A stretch of DNA of 25,705 bases from JAIEPT01 sp038217425 (GCA_038217425.1 JBBQPM010000096.1:1-25705), one strand, 5' to 3'; positions 16,475 to 25,200 are shown, numbered from the stretch's first letter. Notes: generated by a model from the letters alone, not told the origin. Translations and numbers: made by a program.

Positions 16475-16597
16475 CGCGAAAGCCCAGGGATGGCCATCCC
16501 CGGGGAAGCGCCCGAAACGTAACTTGCATACGACAACGAGAAATTGGATGATGCGTCCTCAGGGTTCCCCAGGGATCGCCATCCCTGGGCTTTCGCG
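16475..16597. repeat. 33-base inverted repeat with palindromic arms between the cyclophilin genes
   Basis: The left arm at 16475-16507 and the right arm at 16565-16597 are reverse complements at 31 of 33 positions. Each arm contains a self-complementary core: GGGATGGCCATCCC is a perfect 14-base palindrome on the left, GGGATCGCCATCCC on the right. The right arm begins five bases beyond the stop of the upstream cyclophilin gene. It can fold either as two small hairpins or as one long stem with a 57-base loop. It resembles a REP- or MITE-like element. Confidence 0.85.
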
Positions 16598-16602
16598 CGG
16601 AG

Positions 16603-17151
16603 TTACTTCCGGCGAATGGTGCGAATCACGACGTCCTCTACCGGCACGTCGCGGGCGCCGGTCTTGACCATCTTGATCGCGTCGACCACGTCCATGCCCT
16701 CGACCACTCGGCCGAAGACCGCATACCCGGCACTGTCCGGACTCGGGTCGAGGCGATAGCCATTGTGGACGACGTTGATGAACCACTGCGCCGAGGCGCT
16801 ATCGGGATCGTCCCGGCGTGCCATGGCGATGGTGCCGCGCAGGTTCGACAGGCGGTTCGTGGACGCTTCGTTCTTGATCGACTTACGAGTTTCTTTTTCT
16901 TTGAGGCCTGGCAAATAGCCGCCCCCCTGAATCATGAAGGACGGAATGATGCGATGGAATAGGGTTCCGTCGTAGTGTTTTTCGTCGACGTACTGGAGAA
17001 AGTTCTTGGCCGTGAGGGGAGACTTGTCCTGATAGATTTCGAGCGTGATCACGCCGGCGGAGGTGGTCATGACGACCTGCGGATTCTTGTCTTGAGCCGC
17101 GAGAACGCCGGCGCCGAGCATGGCTAGGGCGAGCGAAAGGGGGCGGATCAT
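16603..17151 (-). CDS. Exported cyclophilin-type peptidyl-prolyl isomerase
   Basis: This 182-residue protein has a cleavable signal peptide (LSLALAMLGAGVLAA, cleavage before QDKNP) and a cyclophilin domain. The FHRIIPSFMIQGGG block at 65-78 supplies Arg67, Phe72 and Gln75, and AQWFIN carries the second aromatic position. It is a soluble periplasmic counterpart of the downstream lipid-anchored copy; the two differ mainly in the anchor and in loop lengths. The frame is open further upstream to 17283, but ATG 17151 is chosen because AGGAGA lies seven bases before it and the signal peptide begins there. The upstream extension would overlap the small membrane-protein gene. It starts 23 bases after that gene. 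Confidence 0.92.
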   Translation of the reverse strand: MIRPLSLALAMLGAGVLAAQDKNPQVVMTTSAGVITLEIYQDKSPLTAKNFLQYVDEKHYDGTLFHRIIPSFMIQGGGYLPGLKEKETRKSIKNEASTNRLSNLRGTIAMARRDDPDSASAQWFINVVHNGYRLDPSPDSAGYAVFGRVVEGMDVVDAIKMVKTGARDVPVEDVVIRTIRRK

Positions 17152-17174
17152 GAGATTCTCCTGGAAACCAGAGA

Positions 17175-17369
17175 CTAGTTGCGGATCCACCAGCCGATCG
17201 CCATGACGACGACGAAGACCGAGCCGAGGAAGACGAGCATATTGACGCCCCAGCGCACGGCGGCGCCGACGATCGCGGGCCAATGGTCGTAGCGCGTCGC
17301 CCCGTGTACGAGGCTGATCAGGAAGAGCAAGATCGGCAGATGGTAGTAGAGCGAGACGGAGAAGTTCAT
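17175..17369 (-). CDS. Small two-helix membrane protein
   Basis: This 64-residue protein has two hydrophobic segments, about 5-22 (VSLYYHLPILLFLISLV) and 40-61, joined by a loop GATRYDHWPAIVGAAVRWG. I do not recognise the family by name. Its ATG overlaps the TGA of the upstream PGLGQ membrane protein (ATGA), which argues strongly for a real, translationally coupled gene. It probably works with that protein in the same membrane. Confidence 0.75.
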   Translation of the reverse strand: MNFSVSLYYHLPILLFLISLVHGATRYDHWPAIVGAAVRWGVNMLVFLGSVFVVVMAIGWWIRN

Positions 17370-17956
17370 ACTTCCTTCTCCTTGGGTTCGGGTTTGGTCT
17401 TGTCGTCGTGAAAAGCGGGGCCGGCGGCGGCGTCGTAGATCACCAGCAAATTGAGCAGCCCAGCGGCGAGCGTGTAAATCAGGCCGACGTCGAGATCCTT
17501 GTTCTCAGCACTGCGGACCTGGGCGTTGAGGGCGTCGAAATTGTAATTGCCGCTGTTCTCGTTCCAGACGCCCGGCTCGCGCTGGTAGTTGACCCAGAAG
17601 CGATTTTGCGGATCTTGATATGGGCCGCCCATGTACTGCCAGACGGCCGGCCAGGCGGCGACGCCGATCCAGACCTGCCCGGCGAACGAAAAATGCCGAT
17701 CCAGAGCCCATTGTCCCACGCTACGCGGCGAACCCATCCGCGCCTTCGCCTTCGAGGCGTCTTCCTTGGTCGGCAGATAGACGTTACGCCAATTTCCCAG
17801 CGCCAGCCCCACGTGAAACATCGACAGCAAGACGACGGCGAAGAAGATCCCCTTGCTCACGCGCCCCTGCACGATTTGGCCCAGGCCCGGAATCAAATAG
17901 CTGAGCAGGCCCGCGAGCAGATCGAGCGGTTGGTCGCTCTTGGTGGGATGGGTCAT
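17366..17956 (-). CDS. PGLGQ membrane protein (DUF6677/TM2-like)
   Basis: This 196-residue protein has a hydrophobic N-terminal segment with LAGLLSYLIPGLGQIVQGR (P23-G-L-G-Q27), the mark of small TM2- or DUF5683-like membrane proteins and, in planctomycetes, of proteins called DUF6677. Two more hydrophobic stretches follow (FFAVVLLSMFHVGLALG and, near the C-terminus, LIYTLAAGLLNLLVIYDAA). Between them is a soluble loop rich in Trp, Tyr and Asn. Function is unknown. It overlaps the following 64-residue gene by four bases and lies 57 bases after the upstream gene. No Shine-Dalgarno sequence is visible before ATG 17956. The DUF number is from memory. Confidence 0.75.
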   Translation of the reverse strand: MTHPTKSDQPLDLLAGLLSYLIPGLGQIVQGRVSKGIFFAVVLLSMFHVGLALGNWRNVYLPTKEDASKAKARMGSPRSVGQWALDRHFSFAGQVWIGVAAWPAVWQYMGGPYQDPQNRFWVNYQREPGVWNENSGNYNFDALNAQVRSAENKDLDVGLIYTLAAGLLNLLVIYDAAAGPAFHDDKTKPEPKEKEV

Positions 17957-17981
17957 GGAGGGTGTCCGTGGGAGGCATCCG

Positions 17982-18000
17982 TATCATTTCTGCAATGATA
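17982..18000. promoter_or_regulatory. Small hairpin before the PGLGQ gene
   Basis: TATCATT at 17982-17988 pairs with AATGATA at 17994-18000 around a five-base loop, in the 57-base gap between two minus-strand genes, about 26 bases before the start codon of the second. It lacks a T run. It may shape translation or RNA stability; a regulatory role is unproven. Confidence 0.3.
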
Positions 18001-18013
18001 TGATTCCCACGCC

Positions 18014-18622
18014 TTACGGCCAACCCATCCACTTGACGGCGCCCCAGCCGATCGCCCCCATGAGCAGGAAGATCCCCGACCAACCGAGCAAGTCCCGACC
18101 GACGGGGCCGCGCAGCCAGGCGCCCAGAGGGCCGAGCAAGTAGGTCGGTACGTCGAAGAGGCCGTTGAAGCCGAGCGCGATCCAGTACGCCAGTCGGCCC
18201 CGCGCCGGCGCGGGGAAATTCGGATCGGGGAGTTCCGGCGCCGGGCCCCGCGAGATCCGCGGCGGCAGGTCGATCTCCGGAAGTTCCGGCAGCGATGTTT
18301 TGATTTCCGGTTCCGGCTGCGGCGGCGTGTGATTCTGTTCGAGCCAGCGCCGCGTCGTCTCTTCGAGCGACGGCAGTTTCGCTTCCAGTGCTTGCAGCGC
18401 TTCATCCGACTGCTTTCGCGCTTTGGGCAGATCGAAGTAGCTGGGAGGTTCGTCGGCGAGCAGGGTCAGCGAGGCGCTGACGGTGACGGGTTTGACGGGC
18501 GGCGCGGGCGTTTCGTCCTCCTCGACGGGGACGGTCATCATGCGTTCGAGCAGCGCGTCGAGTTCGTCGAGCATTTGCCGGGTCGACTGCATGACCGGAT
18601 CCTTGGTCTTCGCGCTGGACAT
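18014..18622 (-). CDS. Membrane-tethered helical protein, unknown family
   Basis: This 202-residue protein has an acidic helical N-terminal half (MQSTRQMLDELDALLERMM, then ARKQSDEALQALEAKLPSLEETTRRWL), a Pro/Glu-rich linker at about 100-135 and two hydrophobic C-terminal segments (WIALGFNGLFDVPTYLLGPLG and GIFLLMGAIGWGAVKWMG), so it is tail-anchored or ends in a hairpin. The frame extends to 18766, but that would run into the divergent rsmE; ATG 18622 has AAGGTG upstream and starts protein-like sequence. I do not recognise the family. It is the first gene of the minus-strand series and is divergent from rsmE with 69 bases between starts. Confidence 0.75.
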   Translation of the reverse strand: MSSAKTKDPVMQSTRQMLDELDALLERMMTVPVEEDETPAPPVKPVTVSASLTLLADEPPSYFDLPKARKQSDEALQALEAKLPSLEETTRRWLEQNHTPPQPEPEIKTSLPELPEIDLPPRISRGPAPELPDPNFPAPARGRLAYWIALGFNGLFDVPTYLLGPLGAWLRGPVGRDLLGWSGIFLLMGAIGWGAVKWMGWP

Positions 18623-18691
18623 GTCGCACCTTGAACAGAGTCCGTTCTGATCCCCTCGCCAAAGCGTCGGCGGCACGATATTGTAGCAAAG

Positions 18692-19378
18692 ATGTCGGAA
18701 AGATTTTACCTCAATTCGCCGCTGGCCGAGGGCCTGGTGGAACTGGACGGCGCGGAGGCGCACCATCTCTTCCAGGTCTGCCGGCTCCGCCCCGGTGACG
18801 TCGTTTCCCTATTCAACGGCGACGGCCGAGAATACCAGGGGCGCATCGACTCGGCGACCAAAAAGGCGGTGCTGATCGTCGTCGATACGATCTCGGCGCC
18901 CGCGCGCGAGTTGCCGTTTTCGCTCGAAATCGCCGCCCCGCTCCCCAAGGGGGATCGCACGCAATTCCTGATCGAGAAGCTGACGGAACTCGGCGTGACG
19001 GCGTTCGTTCCGCTTCTCACGCAGCGCTCGGTGATCCATCCCGGGGACGGAAAACTCGAACGACTCGAGCGTTACGTCATTGAAGCGAGTAAGCAATGTG
19101 GCCGAAATCGCCTGATGCGGATCGAGCCGCCGACGCATTGGCGCGACTACCGGAATCCGCGCGGCATGGACGAATTGCGTCTGATCGCGCACCCCGGCGG
19201 CGACGCGCGGCCGGCCGCGCATGCCAGCGTGCGCTGCGTGTTGGGACCGGAAGGGGGCTTGACGGCCCAGGAGCTGGGCGAAGCCGACGCGGCGGGATGG
19301 CTGCGGTTGGGATTGGGCGCGTGCATCCTGCGCATCGAAACCGCCGCCCTCGTCGCGGCGGCGCGCCTCATTGGATAG
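18692..19378 (+). CDS. rsmE: 16S rRNA (uracil(1498)-N(3))-methyltransferase RsmE
   Basis: This 228-residue SPOUT-class enzyme methylates N3 of U1498 in the decoding region of 16S rRNA, using S-adenosylmethionine, in the cytoplasm. Landmarks are the N-terminal PUA-like domain (HHLFQVCRLRPGD), LPKGDRTQFLIEKLTELGV, EASKQCGRNRLM, and the trefoil-knot cofactor site made of LGPEGG (184-189) and LGACILRIETA (208-218). Length is slightly under the 240 residues usual for the family. ATG 18692 is adopted because the family similarity begins immediately (RFYL). It is divergent from the membrane-tethered helical protein gene and followed by an ACAGAG-type palindromic repeat. Confidence 0.96.
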   Translation: MSERFYLNSPLAEGLVELDGAEAHHLFQVCRLRPGDVVSLFNGDGREYQGRIDSATKKAVLIVVDTISAPARELPFSLEIAAPLPKGDRTQFLIEKLTELGVTAFVPLLTQRSVIHPGDGKLERLERYVIEASKQCGRNRLMRIEPPTHWRDYRNPRGMDELRLIAHPGGDARPAAHASVRCVLGPEGGLTAQELGEADAAGWLRLGLGACILRIETAALVAAARLIG

Positions 19379-19402
19379 GGCCGCAAAGATACAATTCAAG
19401 AC

Positions 19403-19500
19403 AGCCGCAGAGGTCACCGCGAGCGCAGAGAAATGCGCGAAAAGCGAATGTCTTCGCGTTTTGCTTTCTTCCTCTGTGTTCTCGGTGACCTCTGTGGCTT
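19403..19500. repeat. ACAGAG-type palindromic repeat, copy 2
   Basis: The left arm at 19403-19430 (AGCCGCAGAGGTCACCGCGA plus GCGCAGAG) pairs with the right arm at 19471-19500 (CCTCTGTGTTCTCGGTGACC plus TCTGTGGCTT), with four or so mismatches. Compared with copy 1 it has the same GCAGAGAAATG spacer start and an extra GTCACC unit in each arm, changed on both sides so pairing is kept. It lies 24 bases after rsmE. Confidence 0.88.
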
Positions 19501-19542
19501 AATTTCTTCATTGTCCTCGGCGCGAAAAAAATCGGAAGTTGC

Positions 19543-19571
19543 TTGTACCCGTCTGCGCGTCCCGGTATAGA
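19543..19571 (+). promoter_or_regulatory. Sigma-70-type promoter of the DUF3467 gene
   Basis: TTGTAC at 19543-19548 and TATAGA at 19566-19571 are separated by exactly 17 bases, about 74 bases before the ATG at 19645. The repeat upstream and the terminator downstream suggest a self-contained transcription unit. Confidence 0.6.
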
Positions 19572-19644
19572 AAAGAAAGGTCGAAGAGCAACTCGACTCT
19601 GGGACCCGAACTCATCACGTCTTTCTACTTTGGAGTATGGTGCG

Positions 19645-20019
19645 ATGCCTGAAGAAATGAAGATGCCGGAACCCGGCCAAGCCGCCGCGGCCGGACAACA
19701 GGCCGGCTTCCCCACGGACGCCTCCGGTCTGTCAACCATCTATACGAATTTCTGCCGCGTCAACGTGACGCCGGAAGAGTTGGTGCTGGACTTCGGCCTG
19801 AACCCGCAGATGGTGCCGACGCCGGCCGAGCCGATCAGCCTGACGCATCGCGTCGTCATGAATTTCTACACCGCCAAGCGTCTGATGAACGCCCTGATCG
19901 GCGTCGTCAGCCAGCACGAGAACGCGTACGGCGTGCTCGAACTCGATTTCCAGCGCCGAGCCCGCAACCAGCCCCGTCCCCCTGCGCCCCCGAGCCCGGT
20001 CCGCCCCGCGAATTCGTAA
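19645..20019 (+). CDS. DUF3467 family protein
   Basis: This 124-residue protein matches the DUF3467 family: YTNFCRVNVTPEELVLDFGLNP, then LTHRVVMNFYTAKRLMNALIGVVSQHENAYGVLELD, which give the family's strand and helix pattern. Characterised function is lacking; it is a small cytoplasmic protein widespread in planctomycetes and some other bacteria. N- and C-terminal tails are low-complexity (Ala/Gly/Gln and Pro/Arg). The frame runs up to 19543, but ATG 19645 is chosen because the upstream part overlaps the promoter and a GGAG lies nine bases before it. It is a single-gene unit with a promoter and an intrinsic terminator, implying strong independent expression. Confidence 0.88.
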   Translation: MPEEMKMPEPGQAAAAGQQAGFPTDASGLSTIYTNFCRVNVTPEELVLDFGLNPQMVPTPAEPISLTHRVVMNFYTAKRLMNALIGVVSQHENAYGVLELDFQRRARNQPRPPAPPSPVRPANS

Positions 20020-20043
20020 GCTTGCAGCCTATTCGTCGGATCC

Positions 20044-20089
20044 AAAAGCGTGAGCGACCGCCCATTCGGGCCGTCGCTCACGCTTTTTT
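20044..20089 (+). terminator. Intrinsic terminator after the DUF3467 gene
   Basis: AAAAGCGTGAGCGAC at 20044-20058 is the perfect complement of GTCGCTCACGCTTTT at 20073-20087; the loop itself contains GCCC/GGGC. A run of six T follows at 20084-20089. It lies 25 bases after the stop codon. The A run on the left means it could also work on the minus strand. Confidence 0.92.
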
Positions 20090-20209
20090 CGTGCGCCGTG
20101 GCAACGAGACCTCGCTGCCGCTTCCGACTCGGTACAATCCGCACAACCGGTTGGGGCCGATTTGTAAAACGCGAAAACTTTGACGCTCGGGACAAATTCG
20201 CAGTTCGTG

Positions 20210-20226
20210 CCGACCGCTCCGGTCGG
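20210..20226. repeat. Short GC hairpin before the giant membrane protein gene
   Basis: CCGACCG at 20210-20216 pairs with CGGTCGG at 20220-20226 around a three-base loop, about 49 bases before the ATG at 20275. It may lie in the 5' leader. No T run or recognised riboswitch follows. Confidence 0.35.
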
Positions 20227-20274
20227 GTACACTGAAGCGGTTGATCGCACGCTTCCCTTCTTCCGAGATCGACG

Positions 20275-22239
20275 ATGTTCGAGCCCTGCGGCGGTTATCT
20301 GTGCGTCCTCAGCGCGCTCGCGTGCATCGTCTACGTCCTCTATGGCTTCTTTCAATGGTTCGCGGGCGTCAAGGCGACCGCCCTTGATGCGGTCTGTCCG
20401 CGCTGCACCGTCGCGTTCGTTTCCGAACCCGTTTGCCCTTGCTGCGGACTGAACCAAACGGGCGCCGTGGCGCAAGAAATTCGCGACGTGGAGGCGGCGC
20501 TGCGGCAACTCGAGCGGATCGCGCTCGAGCCGGAGGTCGCGGCGCCGGTGCAGAAAAGTTTACAGGCGCGGCAAGCGGAGCTCGTGTCGCTACCGCTCGA
20601 GGGTCAGGCGCTCGCGCAAGTGGCCGGCGAGTTGCAGCGTGTCTTGCTGTTGCCGGAGAGTAGCCAGCGAGCAGCCGGGGAACGCGAACGACGCATCTTT
20701 CGGCTGCATCAACTTCTGCCTTCGTACCAACTGGCGCGGCTCAGCTCGATGGCGCTGCTGCAACTCGCACGGCTCTTTCGGCGCATGGGGCGGACGAGCC
20801 GAGCGCTCGAAATCTACCAGTTGCTGCTGAAGTCGCGCACCGACGGCGACCTCGCGCGTCAGGCGCTGCGCGAAGCCACCGAACTCACCGAGGCCGAACA
20901 ACCGGAGCGGGAGTTTTTCCGACAATGGGCCCAAGAGAACGGCGAGCGCCCTGCGGCGCCTGTCCCGCTCCCCACGGCGCCGGTCCCGAAACCGATGCCG
21001 ATCGTGTCCGTGGCACCCCCGCCGCTGACACCCGTGAAACCGAAAAAGACGTGGACGGAGATGCTCGGCGCCTTCATGGAGGAGCGCAACATCCTCTGGG
21101 GCGAGATTGTCGGCGGCCTCTTGATCGTCGGCTGTTCGGTAGCGCTGGTCATCAGTCTGTGGAACACGCTCGAGCGGATTCCGTATTTTCCGTTTCTGAT
21201 CCTCGGCCTGATGACGGTTTGCCTGTTCGAAGCAGGGCGTTACACGCTGAATCGCTGGAAGCTGGAATCGACGAGCCGAGGGTTGCTGGCGATCGGCTTG
21301 CTGTTGACGCCGCTCGATTTCCTGGTGCTCGCGGGGCTGTCGCGCGGGCTCGAGGCGGGCTGGATCGAATGGGGAACGGAAGGGCTGGCTCTGCTCGTAT
21401 TCGCATTCATGGTGCATCGAGCGGGCGGCGTGCTGATCGGGGAGAAGCTACGCGTAGGTCGTTCCACCGAGCGCTGGCTGACGCTGGCCCTGCTTGGGAT
21501 CTCGGCCAGCATGCTGCTGACGCCACGGTTTCTGGAGACGGGCGTCGACGGGCCCGGATGGACGGCGCTCGCAGGGCTGCCGGTCGCGTTTCAGATCGCC
21601 TCGATGTCGGCGGTGCTTTTGCCGATCGCCCGGCGCCATCAGCTCGACGGGCGCCAGGCGAACGCGCTGTTCTTGTATCTGGGTCGTCGCCTTCGCCGTC
21701 AGTCTCGCGCTCGGCTTCCTCATCTATTGGAGCGACGGAAATCTCCCCATCCTCCGGCGCCTCACCGGGCCCATCACGCTGGCGGGGATGCCCCTCGTGA
21801 TCGGCGGAGCGCTGGCGTATCGCCTGCAGAAAGACGAAGCGGGCAAGGCGGGCGACGTAGGCCTTTCCTCGGGGCTGGTGCGCAAGCTGGGCGTGGCGCT
21901 GGCGCTGGCCGGGTCGGCGGTGATGTGGGGCGCGTGGGGCCTGGCCTGGCCGCAGCCGCAACAGCTTGCCGTCATCGGGGTGGTCAACGCCCTCACGTTC
22001 ACCGTGGTGGCGTACCGTTACCACCTGCCGGGGCTGCATGCCCTGGCAATCTTCGCGCTGACGGCGGCGACGTTGCTTTTGGGGCGACTTTTCACCGGCA
22101 CGCTGGCCTGGGACCAACCGCTGCCGAACGACGTGGGGCCATTGGTGATCTCCAGCGACAACGGTTGGCCGCTGACGTTGCTCGCGGGACTTTTGGCGTG
22201 GGCGTCGGAGCTGGGGTATCGGCGCGACCGGCGCGTTGA
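20275..22239 (+). CDS. Giant zinc-ribbon membrane protein, N-terminal part (frame breaks near 21681)
   Basis: The frame from ATG 20275 is protein-like for 469 residues. It starts with one membrane segment (about 8-30), then a zinc ribbon with C41-P-R-C44 and C54-P-C-C57, a helical region at about 65-220 with a TPR-like unit (LLQLARLFRRMGRTSRALEIYQLLL), a Pro-rich linker at about 223-258, then repeated membrane segments from WGEIVGGLLIVGCSVALVISLW onward. After Leu469 (21679-21681) this frame turns into Arg/Gly-rich sequence up to 22239, while the frame one base later carries the natural continuation (VVAFAVSLALGFLIYW). One extra G in the GGG at 21681-21683 explains this. Similar large proteins occur in planctomycetes, without known function. 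Confidence 0.75.
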   Translation: MFEPCGGYLCVLSALACIVYVLYGFFQWFAGVKATALDAVCPRCTVAFVSEPVCPCCGLNQTGAVAQEIRDVEAALRQLERIALEPEVAAPVQKSLQARQAELVSLPLEGQALAQVAGELQRVLLLPESSQRAAGERERRIFRLHQLLPSYQLARLSSMALLQLARLFRRMGRTSRALEIYQLLLKSRTDGDLARQALREATELTEAEQPEREFFRQWAQENGERPAAPVPLPTAPVPKPMPIVSVAPPPLTPVKPKKTWTEMLGAFMEERNILWGEIVGGLLIVGCSVALVISLWNTLERIPYFPFLILGLMTVCLFEAGRYTLNRWKLESTSRGLLAIGLLLTPLDFLVLAGLSRGLEAGWIEWGTEGLALLVFAFMVHRAGGVLIGEKLRVGRSTERWLTLALLGISASMLLTPRFLETGVDGPGWTALAGLPVAFQIASMSAVLLPIARRHQLDGRQANALFLYLGRRLRRQSRARLPHLLERRKSPHPPAPHRAHHAGGDAPRDRRSAGVSPAERRSGQGGRRRPFLGAGAQAGRGAGAGRVGGDVGRVGPGLAAAATACRHRGGQRPHVHRGGVPLPPAGAACPGNLRADGGDVAFGATFHRHAGLGPTAAERRGAIGDLQRQRLAADVARGTFGVGVGAGVSARPAR

Positions 22240-25200
22240 TGGCGCCGTCCATGCGGTCGGCGCCGGGCTGGTGGCCGGGCTCGCGGTGGTCGGCATCGGG
22301 CCGTTCGAGGCGGCGCCGAATACGTGGGGCGTCTTCGCGGTCCTGGGCGTCGGAGCGCTGCTCGTCAATTTGCGCTGGCGCGTGCCGGCGTTCATGGCCC
22401 TGGGCGGGCTGCTCATTCTGGGAGCGTGCTACCACGGCTTGCACGATACTTACCCTGACATGGATCCGCTTCCGCTGCTGGCCTGGGCGCTGCTCGTCGA
22501 GGCGACGTGTTTGCTGCCGTTCGCCGTTTGGCTCCCAAGAATACTTCCCGAAGATTTTCGCGAAGGCTGGTTCGATCCGCTGCTTGGCTGCGGCGTGGGC
22601 GCGCTCGGTCTGGCGCTGGCGCTGTGGATCCCGGCCCTGAGTTGGAACGGTCTCAAGCAGGGCCAGGTCGCGTGGTGGTGGATGAGCGGGCTGTGGTTGG
22701 TGCTCGCACTCTGGCGCCGTAAGACCGAATGGCTCGTCCTCGCCCAGGCGACGTCGGCGGGGGCCGCGCTGCTGACGACGGTGCATTTGCTGCGCCTCCA
22801 CGGCACACTGCAACCGAACGTCGACAGTCTGTTCGAGACGGCGCATCTGCAGGCGTGCGTGTTGGGGCTCGGTCTCTGGTGCGCCGCCTGGACGCTGGCG
22901 CGGCGCGTGAGTCGCGGCGGCGCTCGGCTCGTCGATTGGCCGGGAGCGGGGCAAGGACTGCTCGATTTTCCGCTGCTGCTGGTGCTGGTCGCGGCGCATG
23001 CGCTCTTCGTCATTCAGGGAACGTCCTCGGAGATTTATCGCGAGATGATCGGCCGACCCTGGGCCGAGTTCGTGCTCGACGAAACTCTCGCTGGGTGGAC
23101 GCTGGCATTGCTGGCGGCGACTTTAGGACTTTGGCTGCGAGAACGCCTGGCGGAGTTGGCGCTGTTGACGCTGTCGATTCTGTGGGTGTGCGTCTGTTTG
23201 CAGATCGCCTGCACGTTCCGCGCGGAGTGGGCGACGGCGTCGGCGGCTCGCTGGGCGCTGGCGCTGGGCTACCTGCTCGGTTCGGCGCTGCTCTGGGGCC
23301 GCGCGAAGCTCGGCCTGGCGGAGACTCCCGCGAAATGCCTGCACGCGATCTGGTTGCTGGCCGCGGCGCTGCCGGTAATCGTGCTGACGTGCTGGATCGC
23401 GGGCATCGGCTTCGCGGGCGGGACGCCGGCGGGTCCGCTGCCGGGGAGCGTCTTCGATCGGCTCGGCGTGATCGTCTCGACGCTGGTTCCGCTGGGGATC
23501 CTCATCGCCATTTGGATCGGACACGCCTGGCGCGAAGATGAGGCGGGGTTCATTCTCTCGGCGGGCGTCCTCTGGGTCATGACGGTGATGGGCGGATATG
23601 CCCTGGGATTGGTCCTGGACAAGACGCCGATCGACGTCGTCCGCACGCTGCAGCTGGGACTCCTGGCCCAGGCCGTGTGGGGGCTCGGCTGGCTGGCGAG
23701 CGGGCGCTGGCGTGAGTCGGCGCATCTCTTGTCGCATCTGTTCCTTTCGGGACTTCTGCTCGTGCGATTGCTGCCGCCCGCCTTGGAGATTGTGCTGACG
23801 TGGGGCGCCGCCGAGTTGCCAGCGTCTTTGGCCGAGCAGGCGAATGTCTGGGGTTGGTTCGCGCTCCTGGGGACTTCGGCGTACGCACTGTGGTTTGTGC
23901 AATGGCTCAATCCGACTCGCACCGTGCACGTTCTGGCGCTGGCGGGGCTTTGGTGCAGCACGTTATCGGCGTGTCTGCTGGCGCACGGACAACTACCTGG
24001 CTGGCTCGCGTACCATCTTTTCATGCTCGCCTGCGCCCTACTCGCCGTCGCGCTGACAGCCGCGAGTTGGTCCGGCCGAACGGCCTGGTTTCCGCCCATT
24101 GCCACGCAGGCGTGGGTGCATCTCTTGAGCGGCACCGCGTGCATGCTCGCGCTCGAGGCGACCTGGAGCGATTTGGCTCGGCCCTACTGGCCCTGTGTGC
24201 CGGTGCTGCTCATCACGTTCCTCTACGCGGCGCTGGCGCTCTGGCAGCGGAATCTCGCCTACGTTTACGTGTCCGGCCTGCTGCTGAACCTTTGCGCCTA
24301 CCTCGCCTGGGAGGCCTGGGATTCCGCGTCGCTCGACCGCCTGTTTTTCGTGCAGAGCCTGGCCTGTTCGCTCGGGGCCGCGCTTTGGCTGACGCTCGAA
24401 TTTCGGCTGCGGCGTCTCGATTCGTCTGCGTATCCGCGTCTCTCGATCTTGTTCGCCGTCTATCTGCTCGCCGCGGTGGTGGCGGTCGTTTGGTTGGGCG
24501 ATTTGCTGGAGTTCCATCCGCAGATAGATCTTGGGCTCGCCTGGATTGCCTGGGGCGTGGCGCTGGTAGCATTGCAACTCTTCTGGTGGGATCGGCACAG
24601 CGGGTCCACACAGGCGCCGGGCTGGCCGATGTATGTGCTCGGCTTTCTGGCGGTGTCGCTCGGACTGCATCAGGCCCGGTGGCAAGGCGACGATCTCGCG
24701 AGCGCGCTGCCGCTGTCGCTGGCGACGTACGGGACGTTCACGGTTCTCGTGTGCTGCGGGGCGGCGGCACGGAAGGCGTGGTGGGAACGTCTCGGCATCC
24801 CGAACCGCGCCTCGCCGCTCGCGGGGTGGTACCAAACCGCGCAGACGCTCCTGGCGTTCGTCGTCGTCGTGGGGAGCGTGTGGTTGGCGCTCGAGGGACG
24901 CTCGGCCGAATTTCGGTATTCTGCCGGCGTCGGCGTCTTGATCCTCTTGGTCGGCGTCGGCATGGGACGCGACTTCTGGACGACTCCGTCGGAAACCGTG
25001 CGCCGGGCCGTCTTGCTCCTCCTCATCCTGGCGGGCGTCGAACTCGGCTGGGCCTGGCTCGGCAGCGAGCGCCCGGCCTTGTTGCTGCACCGGCTGGCGA
25101 TCTTGCTGGCGGCCCTGACGTTCTTCACGACCTGGTTCACGGTCGGTTGGTTCCCGTTCAAGGACGCCGCGTGGACCGCTTCGGCGCGAAGGCTGGCGCC

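Noticed and set aside
10070..19500. The two related repeats as a CRISPR array or ends of a composite transposon
   Set aside because: There are only two copies, 9 kb apart, each an inverted repeat in itself, with housekeeping genes between them and no transposase or cas gene.
21407..22999. 530-codon open frame on the minus strand
   Set aside because: It is antisense to the giant membrane protein and consists of Arg/Gln/Pro/His-rich sequence, the usual result of reading GC-rich hydrophobic codons backwards.
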